Position numbers and translations under genes: made by a program
Notes under the pieces: generated by a model
The model's database searches: none
What the model was told of the DNA's origin: nothing
The model's input: only the letters and a program-made list of their open reading frames with translations
Shown here: positions 24,827 through 32,385 of the stretch, piece by piece
Layout of the letters: the number at the start of each line of letters is the position of its first letter
Numbering within the stretch: the first letter of the stretch is position 1
NCBI GenBank assembly: GCA_003155495.1
Contig: PMDB01000094.1
Span: 1-43,152 of the forward strand
DNA from: Ignavibacteriota bacterium
GTDB lineage: Bacteria; Bacteroidota; Ignavibacteria; UBA10030
DNA: 43,152 bases
Direction of reading: 5' to 3'

Positions 24827-24840
24827 AAAGGGGAATCAAA

Positions 24841-25824
24841 ATGATCGGATTGTCAACTTTAGCTAACACGCATAAAGATGTTGAACAGAATTATATGAAA
24901 TTCTTTTCCCTCGTCATAATATTCTCATTCAGCTCCATCGTCTGTGCACAGCAGAAGCAAGTCTGTTTTTCCATCGATGATCTGCCGGTTGTCAGTTATG
25001 GCATCAACGATACGAGCTTCCAGAAGGACATTACGGCAAAACTCATCGCTTCATTTACACGCAATCATATTCCCACCATCGGCTTTGTGATCGTGAAAAA
25101 ATTGTTTAACGATACGCTAAGAAGTTCATTTCAAGTTTCTTTAATAGAGCAGTGGATCGATTGCGGCTTCGATATAGGGAACCACACATATTCTCATCCG
25201 GATTACAATTCTGTTTCACTGAAGGAATACACAGACGACCTCCTCAAAGGAGAAGTCGTAATCAAAGAGATCCTCGCCCGTAAAGGCAGGCACCTCAAAT
25301 ATTACAGGCATCCTTATCTTCATGTAGGCAGCACGAAACTCAAGGCAGACTCGTTGAGTGATTTTTTAAAGCAGCATGGCTCCACTATAGCGCCGGTCAC
25401 TATCGATACCGACGATTATCTCTTTGCACTGGCGTACAAACGGGCACGCGTAAAAAACGATACGGCGCTTTATAAACGAATCGGGCAGGATTATCTTGCG
25501 TATATGGAAAAGAAAATATTGTTTTATGAATATCAAGCGCAAGCACTCTTTGGCCGAAACATCCGGCAGATCCTGCTGGTCCATGCAAGCTGGCTGAACG
25601 CGGAGTATATGGATTCTCTTGCATTGCTGTACATATCACGGGGATATTCATTTATCAGTATGGAGAAAGCTCTCGAAGACTCAGTGTATCAAACGCCGGT
25701 AACGGTGTACGGCAAATGGGGCATATCGTGGCTCGACCGGTGGGCTCTTTCCTGCGGCAAACAGAGCGAATTCTTCAAAGATGATCCCGACCCGCCGGAA
25801 TATGTTTTGGAACTGACGAAATAG
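24841..25824 (+). CDS. Exported polysaccharide deacetylase (NodB homology domain)
   Basis: 327 residues from ATG 24841, which has a good site (AAAGGGG, 7 nt spacing); ATG 24895 would give 309 residues with a more standard signal peptide (MKFFSLVIIFSFSSIVCAQ) but a poor ribosome site. The NodB domain shows the first acidic motif in FSIDDLP, the metal-binding GNHTYSH motif (H-x3-H, about residues 115-120), a YYRHPY motif, and the C-terminal LLVHASWLNAEYMDSL with its histidine. Family members remove acetyl groups from N-acetylated glycans in the envelope; the substrate is unknown. It begins 14 bp after the STAND gene but has higher GC and an export signal, so a functional link is unlikely. The short distance suggests the STAND gene was inserted upstream of it. 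Confidence 0.85.
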   Translation: MIGLSTLANTHKDVEQNYMKFFSLVIIFSFSSIVCAQQKQVCFSIDDLPVVSYGINDTSFQKDITAKLIASFTRNHIPTIGFVIVKKLFNDTLRSSFQVSLIEQWIDCGFDIGNHTYSHPDYNSVSLKEYTDDLLKGEVVIKEILARKGRHLKYYRHPYLHVGSTKLKADSLSDFLKQHGSTIAPVTIDTDDYLFALAYKRARVKNDTALYKRIGQDYLAYMEKKILFYEYQAQALFGRNIRQILLVHASWLNAEYMDSLALLYISRGYSFISMEKALEDSVYQTPVTVYGKWGISWLDRWALSCGKQSEFFKDDPDPPEYVLELTK

Positions 25825-25846
25825 GCGAACCCCTTATCCCATAATC

Positions 25847-25896
25847 ACTCCCGCCCGCCTGCAAAAGCGAAGCGGCGGGCAGGCGTACGCGGGAGT
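25847..25896. repeat. Large nested palindrome
   Basis: Outer arms ACTCCCGC (25847-25854) and GCGGGAGT (25889-25896), inner arms CGCCTGC (25856-25862) and GCAGGCG (25879-25885). No T tract follows, so it is more a REP-like element than a terminator, though it lies 23 bp after the deacetylase stop. Confidence 0.8.
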
Positions 25897-25902
25897 CTCA
25901 TT

Positions 25903-26094
25903 ATGAATGATAGACATACATATTATGTGTACATTCTTGCGAGCAAGAAAGACGGTGTGCTCTATACCGGTATGACAAATGATTTAGAACGCAGGATGCA
26001 CGAGCATCGTAGTGAATCGATTCAAGGATTTACTCGACGGTATCATATCAAATTTGTAGATGGAAATATTCTTCCCTGTCCAGTTGAAAATTAA
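25903..26094 (+). pseudogene. Truncated GIY-YIG nuclease of the small UPF0213/YhbQ-like type
   Basis: 63 codons from ATG 25903. It matches the N-terminal two thirds of the family: YYVYILASKKDGVLYTGMTNDL with the GIY (VYI) and YIG (YTG) elements, then the catalytic Arg region ERRMHEHR and GFTRRYHIKFV. Where the family continues with YYE, a Glu-containing helix and a Lys/Arg-rich tail (about 90-100 residues in total), this one changes to DGNILPCPVEN and stops, so the catalytic Glu is lost. It lies exactly between two palindromes (25847-25896 and 26101-26120), and the truncation point is close to the second. Probably non-functional. Confidence 0.7.
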
Positions 26095-26100
26095 TGTAAG

Positions 26101-26127
26101 ATTCCCGCTTCCGCGGGAATGACGTTT
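26101..26127 (+). repeat. REP-like palindrome, possible terminator
   Basis: ATTCCCGC-TTCC-GCGGGAAT, perfect 8-bp stem, followed by GACGTTTTTA. The ATTCCCG/CGGGAAT core is shared with 18548-18567. It may serve as a terminator through the short T run. Confidence 0.7.
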
Positions 26128-26404
26128 TTATGAGTATGACAAATAAGATTTAGGAGAAGGTCGAAGACCGGGGGGGTAGGTAGAAAAACATGATGAGAAT
26201 GTTCACATTCGGCTTCTGGATGCTCCATTCCGTTTGCCGCGAAGAAAATAGAAGATTATATTGTAGAAAATGGAACGGTATTGTTTTCGCACACGTTCAG
26301 TGCGCTTGCCTACAGGAAAAGAAAAAATACAACCAATTCTGTAAATAACATTGCATATTAATATTGGGAAACTACGCGGCAATGAATGAACCGAGGATGC
26401 TTCT
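26128..26404. other. Non-coding stretch with a possible coding relic
   Basis: No start-to-stop gene is convincing. One frame from about 26190 to 26360 reads AAKKIEDYIVENGTVLFSH and then TFSALAYRKRK without a start codon, which looks protein-like but matches nothing I know. It may be the end of a broken gene. Confidence 0.3.
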
Positions 26405-27076
26405 ATGTCGATGAGTCAAAATAAAAATCTGATAATTTCATATTTAACAATGCGAAGATTAATAGGTATTCTAGGGATAGCCCTGCCTATTGTAGTCGTA
26501 GTGGGAGGATTTATACAAAATGGGTTTGCTCTACAAGGGTCTATAAGTGGTTATTATTATACAAACATGCGAGATTTTTTTGTTGGATTACTTTGCGGAG
26601 TTTCCCTGTTTCTCGTATCCTATAAGGGGTATGAAAAAATTGATGATCTTGTCGGAAAGATGAGCGGGATATTTGCTTTGGGAATAGTCATCTTCCCGAC
26701 TTCAATGTACTCCGGGAAAGTCGTTCAGGTAGGAATGTTTCTTATCGATGACAATATTTCAGAATATATCCATTTAACTTTTAGCGCATTATTTTTTCTT
26801 TTACTGTCATTTAATTCGATGTTCCTCTTTACGAGGCGCGGACCAGGCGTTTTGAGCAAGGAAAAAAAGCGAAGAAATATGACATTTCGTATCTGCGGTA
26901 TTGTCATGACCGTTGCAATAGCATGTGCAACTGTCTATACATTATTTTTGAGAGATACAGTTATTTCAAAAATATTCCCTGTGATAATATTTGAATCTAT
27001 TGCATTATTAGCGTTCGGTGTTTCTTGGTTGGTAAAAGGACATACATTATTTAAGGATAAGAGTATTGAATTCTGA
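26405..27076 (+). CDS. Conserved multi-pass membrane protein, function unknown
   Basis: 223 residues, ATG 26405 (a second ATG at 26411). Six membrane helices are visible: ILGIALPIVVVVGGF, FFVGLLCGVSLFLVSY, GIFALGIVIFPTSMYSG, YIHLTFSALFFLLLSF, ICGIVMTVAIACATVY and IIFESIALLAFGVSWLV. The segment SISGYYYTNMRDFFVGLLCG followed by SYKGYEKIDDL is a pattern I recall from a widespread family of small membrane proteins without known function (DUF998-like in general layout). The short loops contain conserved Tyr, Asp and Arg. No neighbour suggests a role. Lower GC than the biosynthetic genes downstream. Confidence 0.65.
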   Translation: MSMSQNKNLIISYLTMRRLIGILGIALPIVVVVGGFIQNGFALQGSISGYYYTNMRDFFVGLLCGVSLFLVSYKGYEKIDDLVGKMSGIFALGIVIFPTSMYSGKVVQVGMFLIDDNISEYIHLTFSALFFLLLSFNSMFLFTRRGPGVLSKEKKRRNMTFRICGIVMTVAIACATVYTLFLRDTVISKIFPVIIFESIALLAFGVSWLVKGHTLFKDKSIEF

Positions 27077-27084
27077 TTGTTCAA

Positions 27085-27112
27085 GAAGCGGCTGCTGCGG
27101 GCCCGCCGCTTC
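27085..27112. repeat. GC-rich palindrome after the membrane-protein gene
   Basis: GAAGCGGC (27085-27092) and GCCGCTTC (27105-27112) form an 8-bp stem with a 12-nt loop, 8 bp after the stop. No T tract follows. Confidence 0.55.
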
Positions 27113-27196
27113 ATCACATGTGCTCGCTCCCGTTGGACTCGTAAAATGGCGCAGGCATTCAACCATGAAACATCATTGCTCAAAGAATAATCGATA

Positions 27197-27337
27197 ATGA
27201 CTGGTAACGACGTAGAGAAAGCAACAAAGTTTTATAATTCTCATGAATATGGGCAGGCGAAAGAACTTCGAATTAATGCAGCTGTCGGGGAGATTATTGT
27301 TGTCGAGTGTGAACGGGGTTCGGGAGAACTTCGCTAA
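27197..27337 (+). CDS. Doubtful 46-residue reading frame
   Basis: ATG 27197 to TAA 27337. The translation (MTGNDVEKATKFYNSHEYGQ, then AKELRINAAVGEIIVVECERGSGELR) is charged and evenly composed, more like a gene fragment than chance sequence, but there is no ribosome site and no family I recognise. The remaining sequence between 27113 and 27477 shows nothing else. Confidence 0.25.
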   Translation: MTGNDVEKATKFYNSHEYGQAKELRINAAVGEIIVVECERGSGELR

Positions 27338-27477
27338 CTGAAAAAATTTAAAAAGGATACTCAGCGACAAAAATCCAAGATTCTTATACTGGAGTGTTGA
27401 GAGATAGCTCCCGGTATCACGATAAAATCTGCGCATTTAAAAATACTCTTATCATCGCTCTTCAAAGGCTATCAAGG

Positions 27478-30114
27478 ATGAATGTTAAAACTGTTATTGC
27501 TTCTTCTCTTCTTTTATTATTCTACAATAATGCTTTCTCGTTAAATCAAAACAAGGGTGATACTGTGAATGTTTTTCCGAAGAAGGCAGTAAGAGTTTAT
27601 AATACAACTCGTTTAACGACAGAAAAACCGATAATAGACGGCGTCTTAGACGATCCATGTTGGAAAACCGGTGAATGGGCAGGAGATTTCACACAATGGA
27701 TTCCCAAAGAAGGAGCAAAACCCTCGCAACCAACACAGTTAAAAATTCTCTATGACAATAAGAATATTTATGTCGCCATAAGAGCATTCGATAGTGAGCC
27801 GGAGAAAATCATACTCAAAGCTGGAAGACGTGATGAATTAGCAGGTGATCAAGCAGGAATAACCTTCGACAGTTATCATGATCATCGTACCGGTTTTGAA
27901 TTTGATGTTACTGCAGCCGGACAAAAAACAGATCTGATATTAACAAATCCTCTGAATGCTGATTTCAACTGGAATGCAATATGGTATGCAAAAACCGGTT
28001 TGGAAGATTCTGCATGGACAGCAGAGTTTGAGATCCCTTTAAGTCAGTTGCGCTATAGCGGTGATGACGAACAGGTCTGGGGTATGCACTGCTGGCGCTG
28101 GATAGACCGTTTACAGGAAGAGAGCGATTGGGAACCTCAATCATCGACCACTGCAGGAATGCTTTATCAGTTTGGTGAATTACATGGAATAAAAGGATTA
28201 CCTGCATCGCGCCGGATCGAAATAATGCCGTACACGCTTGGGAAACTCAATACTTTTAAAAAGGAACCGGGGAATCCGTTTGCAGATAAAGGCAGATCGG
28301 TTTTTGGAAATCTCGGGCTTGATGCGAAGATAGGCTTATCAAGCAACTTCACTGCCGATCTTACAATAAATCCGGATTTCGGACAGGTAGAGTCCGATCC
28401 ATCCGTCATGAACCTGACTGCATTTGAAACCTTTTATGAAGAAAGGCGCCCTTTTTTTCTGGAAGGAAAAAACATCTTCAATTTCGATTTCGATGACGCA
28501 AACATTTTTTATAGCCGCCGTATAGGACATTCGCCTACCTATAGGCCGGCGTTGGGAGATCATGAGTATATAGATTTTCCGGATAATACCGCTATTCTCA
28601 GTGCAGCAAAAGTAAGTGGAAAAACTTCAGACGGGCTTGCCGTTGGTGTTCTCCAAAGCTTAACGGCACGCGAACAGGCAAAAATAAATTCATCCGGTAC
28701 AAACAGAAATGTAAGTGTTGAACCGCTGACCAATTATTTCATCGCGCGTGTACAGAAAGATTTTAGTGAAGGCAACACCATGCTCGGGGGCATTATTACT
28801 TCTACCAATCGTTTTATAAAAGATTCTCAACTTGAATTCATGAATCATAATGCCTATACCGGCGGTGTCGATTTTCTTCATTATTGGAATGATAAAGAAT
28901 ATTTTGTCGATGCCAAATGTATAGGCAGCACAATTTATGGCAGCACCGAAGGTATCGGGATTCTACAGAATTCATCTGCCCGGTATTACCAGCGCCCTGA
29001 TGCGAATCATGTAAATTTCGACAGCACACGCACCCAGCTTTCAGGGTACGGCGGAAGAATCAGAATAGGAAAAGGAAGTGTAGGCTTGTGGCGTTACTCG
29101 ACCGGGTTTCATTGGCGTTCGCCGGGCCTTGACTTGAACGATATAGGTTTTATGCAAACAACGGACATGATAGAACAGGAAAATGCCGTATCATATTTTG
29201 TCAACCAGCCTGTCTCTATTTTTAGGACGTATTCGGTCAGCTTCAGCCAATTCAATAACTGGGATTATGGAATGAACTATTTGAACTCCGGAGGCATATT
29301 AAGTCTGTATCTTGAATTCCTTAACAAGTGGGCAATTTCAACATCGGTGAATTTTACGTCGGAGGCATTAGATACGCACATCCTGCGTGGCGGATATGCT
29401 ATGCTTGTGCCCGCTGTGTGGTCTTATAATTTTTATGTAAGAACAGATCCATCGGAAAAAATATATTTCGATATAAGCACCAACGTTTCAATGTCGAAAA
29501 ATCAAAGAGTACGATATGTTTCAATTCAACCCGGAATTTCTGTGATCCCGATACATACATTGAAAATATCTATGAGTATCAACTCCTCTTCGAACATCGA
29601 TCACCTGCAATATATCGACACGAAATCGGTGAACAATGGACAAAGGTATGTGCTTGGAACAATCGATCAGCACACGCTGGGCGCAACTTTCAGGATCGAT
29701 TACAATATTACTCCGGAACTATCCATTCAATATTACGGAAGCCCGTTTGCCACGGTGGGGAAATACTCTGAATTTAAATCTGTTACAAATCCGAAGGCGG
29801 TGGAATACAGCAGCAGGTATGCGATTCTCAATCCGGTATTGAAAGACGGCAATTATGAAATATTGGAAAACAACAATTCGGTGGTCGATTATTCCTTTGG
29901 GAATCCCGATTTCAATTTTTCCCAGTTTCGGTCTAACCTGGTCTTCAGATGGGAATACCGCCCCGGTTCGCAAATTTATTTTGTATGGGCGCAGGATAGA
30001 ACACAGTACAGTATGCCCGGGAATAACTCAGTCTATGACGCAGCAGGCGACTTGCAAGCTGTCTATCCCAATAATATTTTTCTCATAAAATTCAATTATT
30101 GGTTTTCAATTTAA
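27478..30114 (+). CDS. DUF5916 outer-membrane protein with N-terminal CBM9-like domain
   Basis: 878 residues from ATG 27478, which has AAAGG 7-12 nt upstream and opens a signal peptide (MNVKTVIASSLLLLFYNNAFS); a GTG at 27394 would extend it without reason. Residues about 35-235 form a CBM9-like sandwich (PIIDGVLDDPCWKTGEW, YVAIRAFDSEP, TAEFEIPLSQLRYSG). The DUF5916 signature ERRPFFLEGKNIFNFDF follows near residue 320, then IFYSRRIGHSP. The rest is strand-rich, with aromatic-ended strands, and the protein finishes FLIKFNYWFSI, typical of an outer-membrane barrel C-terminus. Family members are common in Bacteroidota and may handle glycans or other surface ligands, but no activity is established. 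Single gene, terminator-like hairpin behind it. Confidence 0.88.
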   Translation: MNVKTVIASSLLLLFYNNAFSLNQNKGDTVNVFPKKAVRVYNTTRLTTEKPIIDGVLDDPCWKTGEWAGDFTQWIPKEGAKPSQPTQLKILYDNKNIYVAIRAFDSEPEKIILKAGRRDELAGDQAGITFDSYHDHRTGFEFDVTAAGQKTDLILTNPLNADFNWNAIWYAKTGLEDSAWTAEFEIPLSQLRYSGDDEQVWGMHCWRWIDRLQEESDWEPQSSTTAGMLYQFGELHGIKGLPASRRIEIMPYTLGKLNTFKKEPGNPFADKGRSVFGNLGLDAKIGLSSNFTADLTINPDFGQVESDPSVMNLTAFETFYEERRPFFLEGKNIFNFDFDDANIFYSRRIGHSPTYRPALGDHEYIDFPDNTAILSAAKVSGKTSDGLAVGVLQSLTAREQAKINSSGTNRNVSVEPLTNYFIARVQKDFSEGNTMLGGIITSTNRFIKDSQLEFMNHNAYTGGVDFLHYWNDKEYFVDAKCIGSTIYGSTEGIGILQNSSARYYQRPDANHVNFDSTRTQLSGYGGRIRIGKGSVGLWRYSTGFHWRSPGLDLNDIGFMQTTDMIEQENAVSYFVNQPVSIFRTYSVSFSQFNNWDYGMNYLNSGGILSLYLEFLNKWAISTSVNFTSEALDTHILRGGYAMLVPAVWSYNFYVRTDPSEKIYFDISTNVSMSKNQRVRYVSIQPGISVIPIHTLKISMSINSSSNIDHLQYIDTKSVNNGQRYVLGTIDQHTLGATFRIDYNITPELSIQYYGSPFATVGKYSEFKSVTNPKAVEYSSRYAILNPVLKDGNYEILENNNSVVDYSFGNPDFNFSQFRSNLVFRWEYRPGSQIYFVWAQDRTQYSMPGNNSVYDAAGDLQAVYPNNIFLIKFNYWFSI

Positions 30115-30128
30115 GAAAGATGTGTTTC

Positions 30129-30151
30129 ATCGGTTTCATTCCGATCTTTTT
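30129..30151 (+). terminator. Probable intrinsic terminator of the DUF5916 gene
   Basis: ATCGG-TTTCATT-CCGAT followed by CTTTTTAT, 14 bp after the stop. The stem is only 5 bp, so the call is moderate. Confidence 0.45.
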
Positions 30152-30346
30152 ATAACGTTTTCTTGAGGAAGAAGGGAAAAGTCATTACTAGCTCTTTTTT
30201 TCAGGACTCATATCCTGATACAAAAATCAAAATAAAAAACAGTTATTTAATAACAACATAGCAATTTTGCTGACGGCAAAAACATCATTTCCCCATATAA
30301 ATACTCCTCAAATTCAGGTTTGGATTAAGATTTTTCATCTCAACTC

Positions 30347-30375
30347 TTGACAAACTCAAAAGAATTTCGTATGGT
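30347..30375 (+). promoter_or_regulatory. Putative promoter of the ilv-glt operon
   Basis: A perfect -35 box TTGACA (30347-30352), a 17-bp spacer and TATGGT (30370-30375) as -10. The predicted transcript starts near 30382, about 20 nt before the leader reading frame and 290 nt before ilvD. Confidence 0.5.
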
Positions 30376-30402
30376 ATAGGAGAATTTATTTACTGAAATA
30401 CA

Positions 30403-30555
30403 GTGAAACAGAACAACCATAGAACCTCTTTTACATCATACGGCGCCGTCGGAGAAAACATCCGGCCAACGGTTCTTCTGTCCACACTTGGTACTTTACC
30501 GCTGACTCTTATTCTTAGCCTCCTGCTTGTACTTAGCCTTATTATTGTAGGCTGA
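30403..30555 (+). CDS. Putative ilv leader peptide rich in Leu, Ile and Val
   Basis: 50 codons from GTG 30403 to TGA 30555. The first half is ordinary (MKQNNHRTSFTSYGAVGEN); the last 28 residues contain 12 Leu, 3 Ile and 3 Val (TLPLTLILSLLLV then LSLIIVG). Such a run of regulatory codons just before branched-chain amino-acid genes is the hallmark of leader peptides that couple ribosome stalling to attenuation, known from ilvGMEDA and ilvBN leaders of enterobacteria. It starts about 20 nt into the predicted transcript and ends 117 bp before ilvD. No Shine-Dalgarno site is close to the GTG (AGGAG is 20 nt away), and a hydrophobic run could also be a membrane helix, so translation is inferred. 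Confidence 0.5.
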   Translation: MKQNNHRTSFTSYGAVGENIRPTVLLSTLGTLPLTLILSLLLVLSLIIVG

Positions 30556-30640
30556 GTAAAGCCAGAGGTTGACGAAGCACACCGAAATCGGTTCAACAAT
30601 AAATCAGGTCTTGCAACGTTCTCCTCTGGCAGAGGAAAAA
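30514..30640 (+). promoter_or_regulatory. Possible attenuator region upstream of ilvD
   Basis: Several pairings exclude each other. AGGCTGAG (30549-30556), at the leader stop codon, can pair with either CTTAGCCT (30514-30521 or 30532-30539) inside the leader frame. GCCAGAGG (30561-30568) pairs perfectly with CCTCTGGC (30623-30630). TCCTCT (30622-30627) alternatively pairs with AGAGGA (30631-30636). A small ACCG-AAAT-CGGT hairpin lies between (30581-30592). A ribosome halted on the leader codons would change which forms. However, no hairpin is followed by a T tract (the last is followed by A6), so a classical terminator is not visible. Confidence 0.4.
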
Positions 30641-30672
30641 ATGTATTGTATTCTGTCTGAAAGGAATGAACT

Positions 30673-32343
30673 ATGCGATCCGATATTATCAAAAAAGGGT
30701 TTGAACGAGCACCCCACCGTGCCTTGCTCCGCGCTACAGGCGTAAAAGAGGCGGACTTCGGCAAGCCGTTTATTGCCGTTGCTAATTCTTATGTGGATAT
30801 CGTACCTGGCCATGTGCACCTGCAGGCATTCGGAAAGTTAGTGAAGAATGCCATCCGAGCAGCCGGCGGCGTGCCGTTTGAGTTTAACACAATCGCAGTC
30901 GATGATGGTATTGCGATGGGTCATGCAGGTATGAAATACAGCCTGCCTTCACGCGAACTCATTGCCGATTGTATTGAAACGATGATTGAAGGACATGCTT
31001 TCGATGGCATGGTCTGTATTCCGAACTGCGATAAAATTGTTCCCGGCATGGTAATGGGTGCCCTCCGTACCAATATCCCCACTTTTTTTGTCACTGGCGG
31101 CGCAATGAAAGCCGGAAAAACTCCCGATGGCAAGACAATCGATCTTATTTCTGTGTTCGAAGGAGTTGGTGCGTACAAAGCCGGCACCATGGACGCGAAG
31201 CGGTTAAAGATCCTTGAGAAATTCGCCTGCCCGTCTTGCGGTTCTTGTTCAGGACTCTTCACTGCTAACTCCATGAATTGTCTTCTGGAAGTGATCGGAC
31301 TGGGACTTCCCTTTAACGGTACTGCTCTTGCGAAAAGCAAACAGCGGAACGATCTGACAAAGGAAGCCGGCAAAATAATTATGAAGCTGATTGAAAAGAA
31401 TATCCGGCCTCGCGATATCGTTACACGGGATGCTATTGATGATGCCTTTGCATTAGATATGGCGATGGGCGGAAGTACGAACACCGTGCTCCATACGCTT
31501 GCATTTTGCAACGAAGCAGGAATAGACTATCCACTTTCGCGTATCAATGAAGTGGCGGATAGAATTCCGCATTTATCAAAAATCAGTCCATCCGGTCCTT
31601 GGCATATTGAAGATTTGCACAAGGCAGGTGGTGTTCCCGCGATCCTCAATGAAATAACACGAAAAGGCGGCGATTTGCTTCATCTTGACCGGCCGACAGT
31701 GAGTGGAAAAACATTGAGCAGTATTGTTGCGAAATCAAAAGTGAAGAACGCAGAAGTTATTCGCCCGGTTGAAAATCCGCATTCGGCAAAAGGCGGATTA
31801 GCAATCCTGTTCGGAAATCTCGCTCCGGAAGGCGGTGTTATTAAAACTGCGGGAGTTGCCGCTTCGATGCGCAAACACAGCGGACCCGCGCGTATTTTTG
31901 AAAGCCAGGAAGAAGCGCAGGCAGGAATTCTTGCGGGGCAAGTGCAGGCGGGCGATGTGGTCGTGATTCGTTACGAAGGGCCTCGCGGCGGACCCGGTAT
32001 GCAGGAAATGCTCTCGCCCACTTCGGCAATTATGGGAATGGGTTTGGGTGAAAAAGTTGCGCTCATAACTGACGGACGTTTTTCCGGCGGAACACGCGGT
32101 GTATGCATCGGACACGTTTCGCCTGAAGCGGCGGGCGGAGGTCCTATAGCGGCATTACGTGCCGGCGATATCATCGACATTGATCTTGATGCCCGGTCAT
32201 TAAATGTCCGTCTGAGCGACGAAGAAATTCATTCACGTAGTGCAGCTCTGCCGGAATTCAAACCACGCACAACGAGCAAATGGTTGCGGAGATATGCGCA
32301 TTTTGTAACCAGCGCCAACACCGGCGCAACGCTGAGAAGTTAA
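30673..32343 (+). CDS. ilvD: Dihydroxy-acid dehydratase
   Basis: 556 residues, full length; ATG 30673 with AAAGGA upstream. It dehydrates 2,3-dihydroxy-isovalerate and 2,3-dihydroxy-3-methylvalerate to the 2-oxo acids of valine and isoleucine, in the cytosol. Iron-sulfur ligands are seen in CIPNCDKI and [16 protein letters not shown], with [11 protein letters not shown] and the C-terminal GRFSGGTRG block typical of the IlvD/Edd family. [20 protein letters not shown] separates it from 6-phosphogluconate dehydratase. First structural gene of the ilv-glt block; ilvB follows after 42 bp. Confidence 0.97.
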   Translation: MRSDIIKKGFERAPHRALLRATGVKEADFGKPFIAVANSYVDIVPGHVHLQAFGKLVKNAIRAAGGVPFEFNTIAVDDGIAMGHAGMKYSLPSRELIADCIETMIEGHAFDGMVCIPNCDKIVPGMVMGALRTNIPTFFVTGGAMKAGKTPDGKTIDLISVFEGVGAYKAGTMDAKRLKILEKFACPSCGSCSGLFTANSMNCLLEVIGLGLPFNGTALAKSKQRNDLTKEAGKIIMKLIEKNIRPRDIVTRDAIDDAFALDMAMGGSTNTVLHTLAFCNEAGIDYPLSRINEVADRIPHLSKISPSGPWHIEDLHKAGGVPAILNEITRKGGDLLHLDRPTVSGKTLSSIVAKSKVKNAEVIRPVENPHSAKGGLAILFGNLAPEGGVIKTAGVAASMRKHSGPARIFESQEEAQAGILAGQVQAGDVVVIRYEGPRGGPGMQEMLSPTSAIMGMGLGEKVALITDGRFSGGTRGVCIGHVSPEAAGGGPIAALRAGDIIDIDLDARSLNVRLSDEEIHSRSAALPEFKPRTTSKWLRRYAHFVTSANTGATLRS

Positions 32344-32385
32344 GAAATAGTATTAACATTCATCAACTAATTCAGGAATACTCTT

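Noticed and set aside
21101-25824. STAND gene and deacetylase as a two-gene defence system
   Set aside because: The deacetylase has an export signal, different composition and a common envelope role; closeness alone is better explained by insertion.
30370-30380. TATAGG as the -10 box of the ilv promoter
   Set aside because: It would give a 22-bp spacer to TTGACA; TATGGT at 17 bp fits better.
30382-30672. T-box or metabolite riboswitch upstream of ilvD
   Set aside because: No T-box motif or known riboswitch core is visible; the leader-codon run explains the region better.
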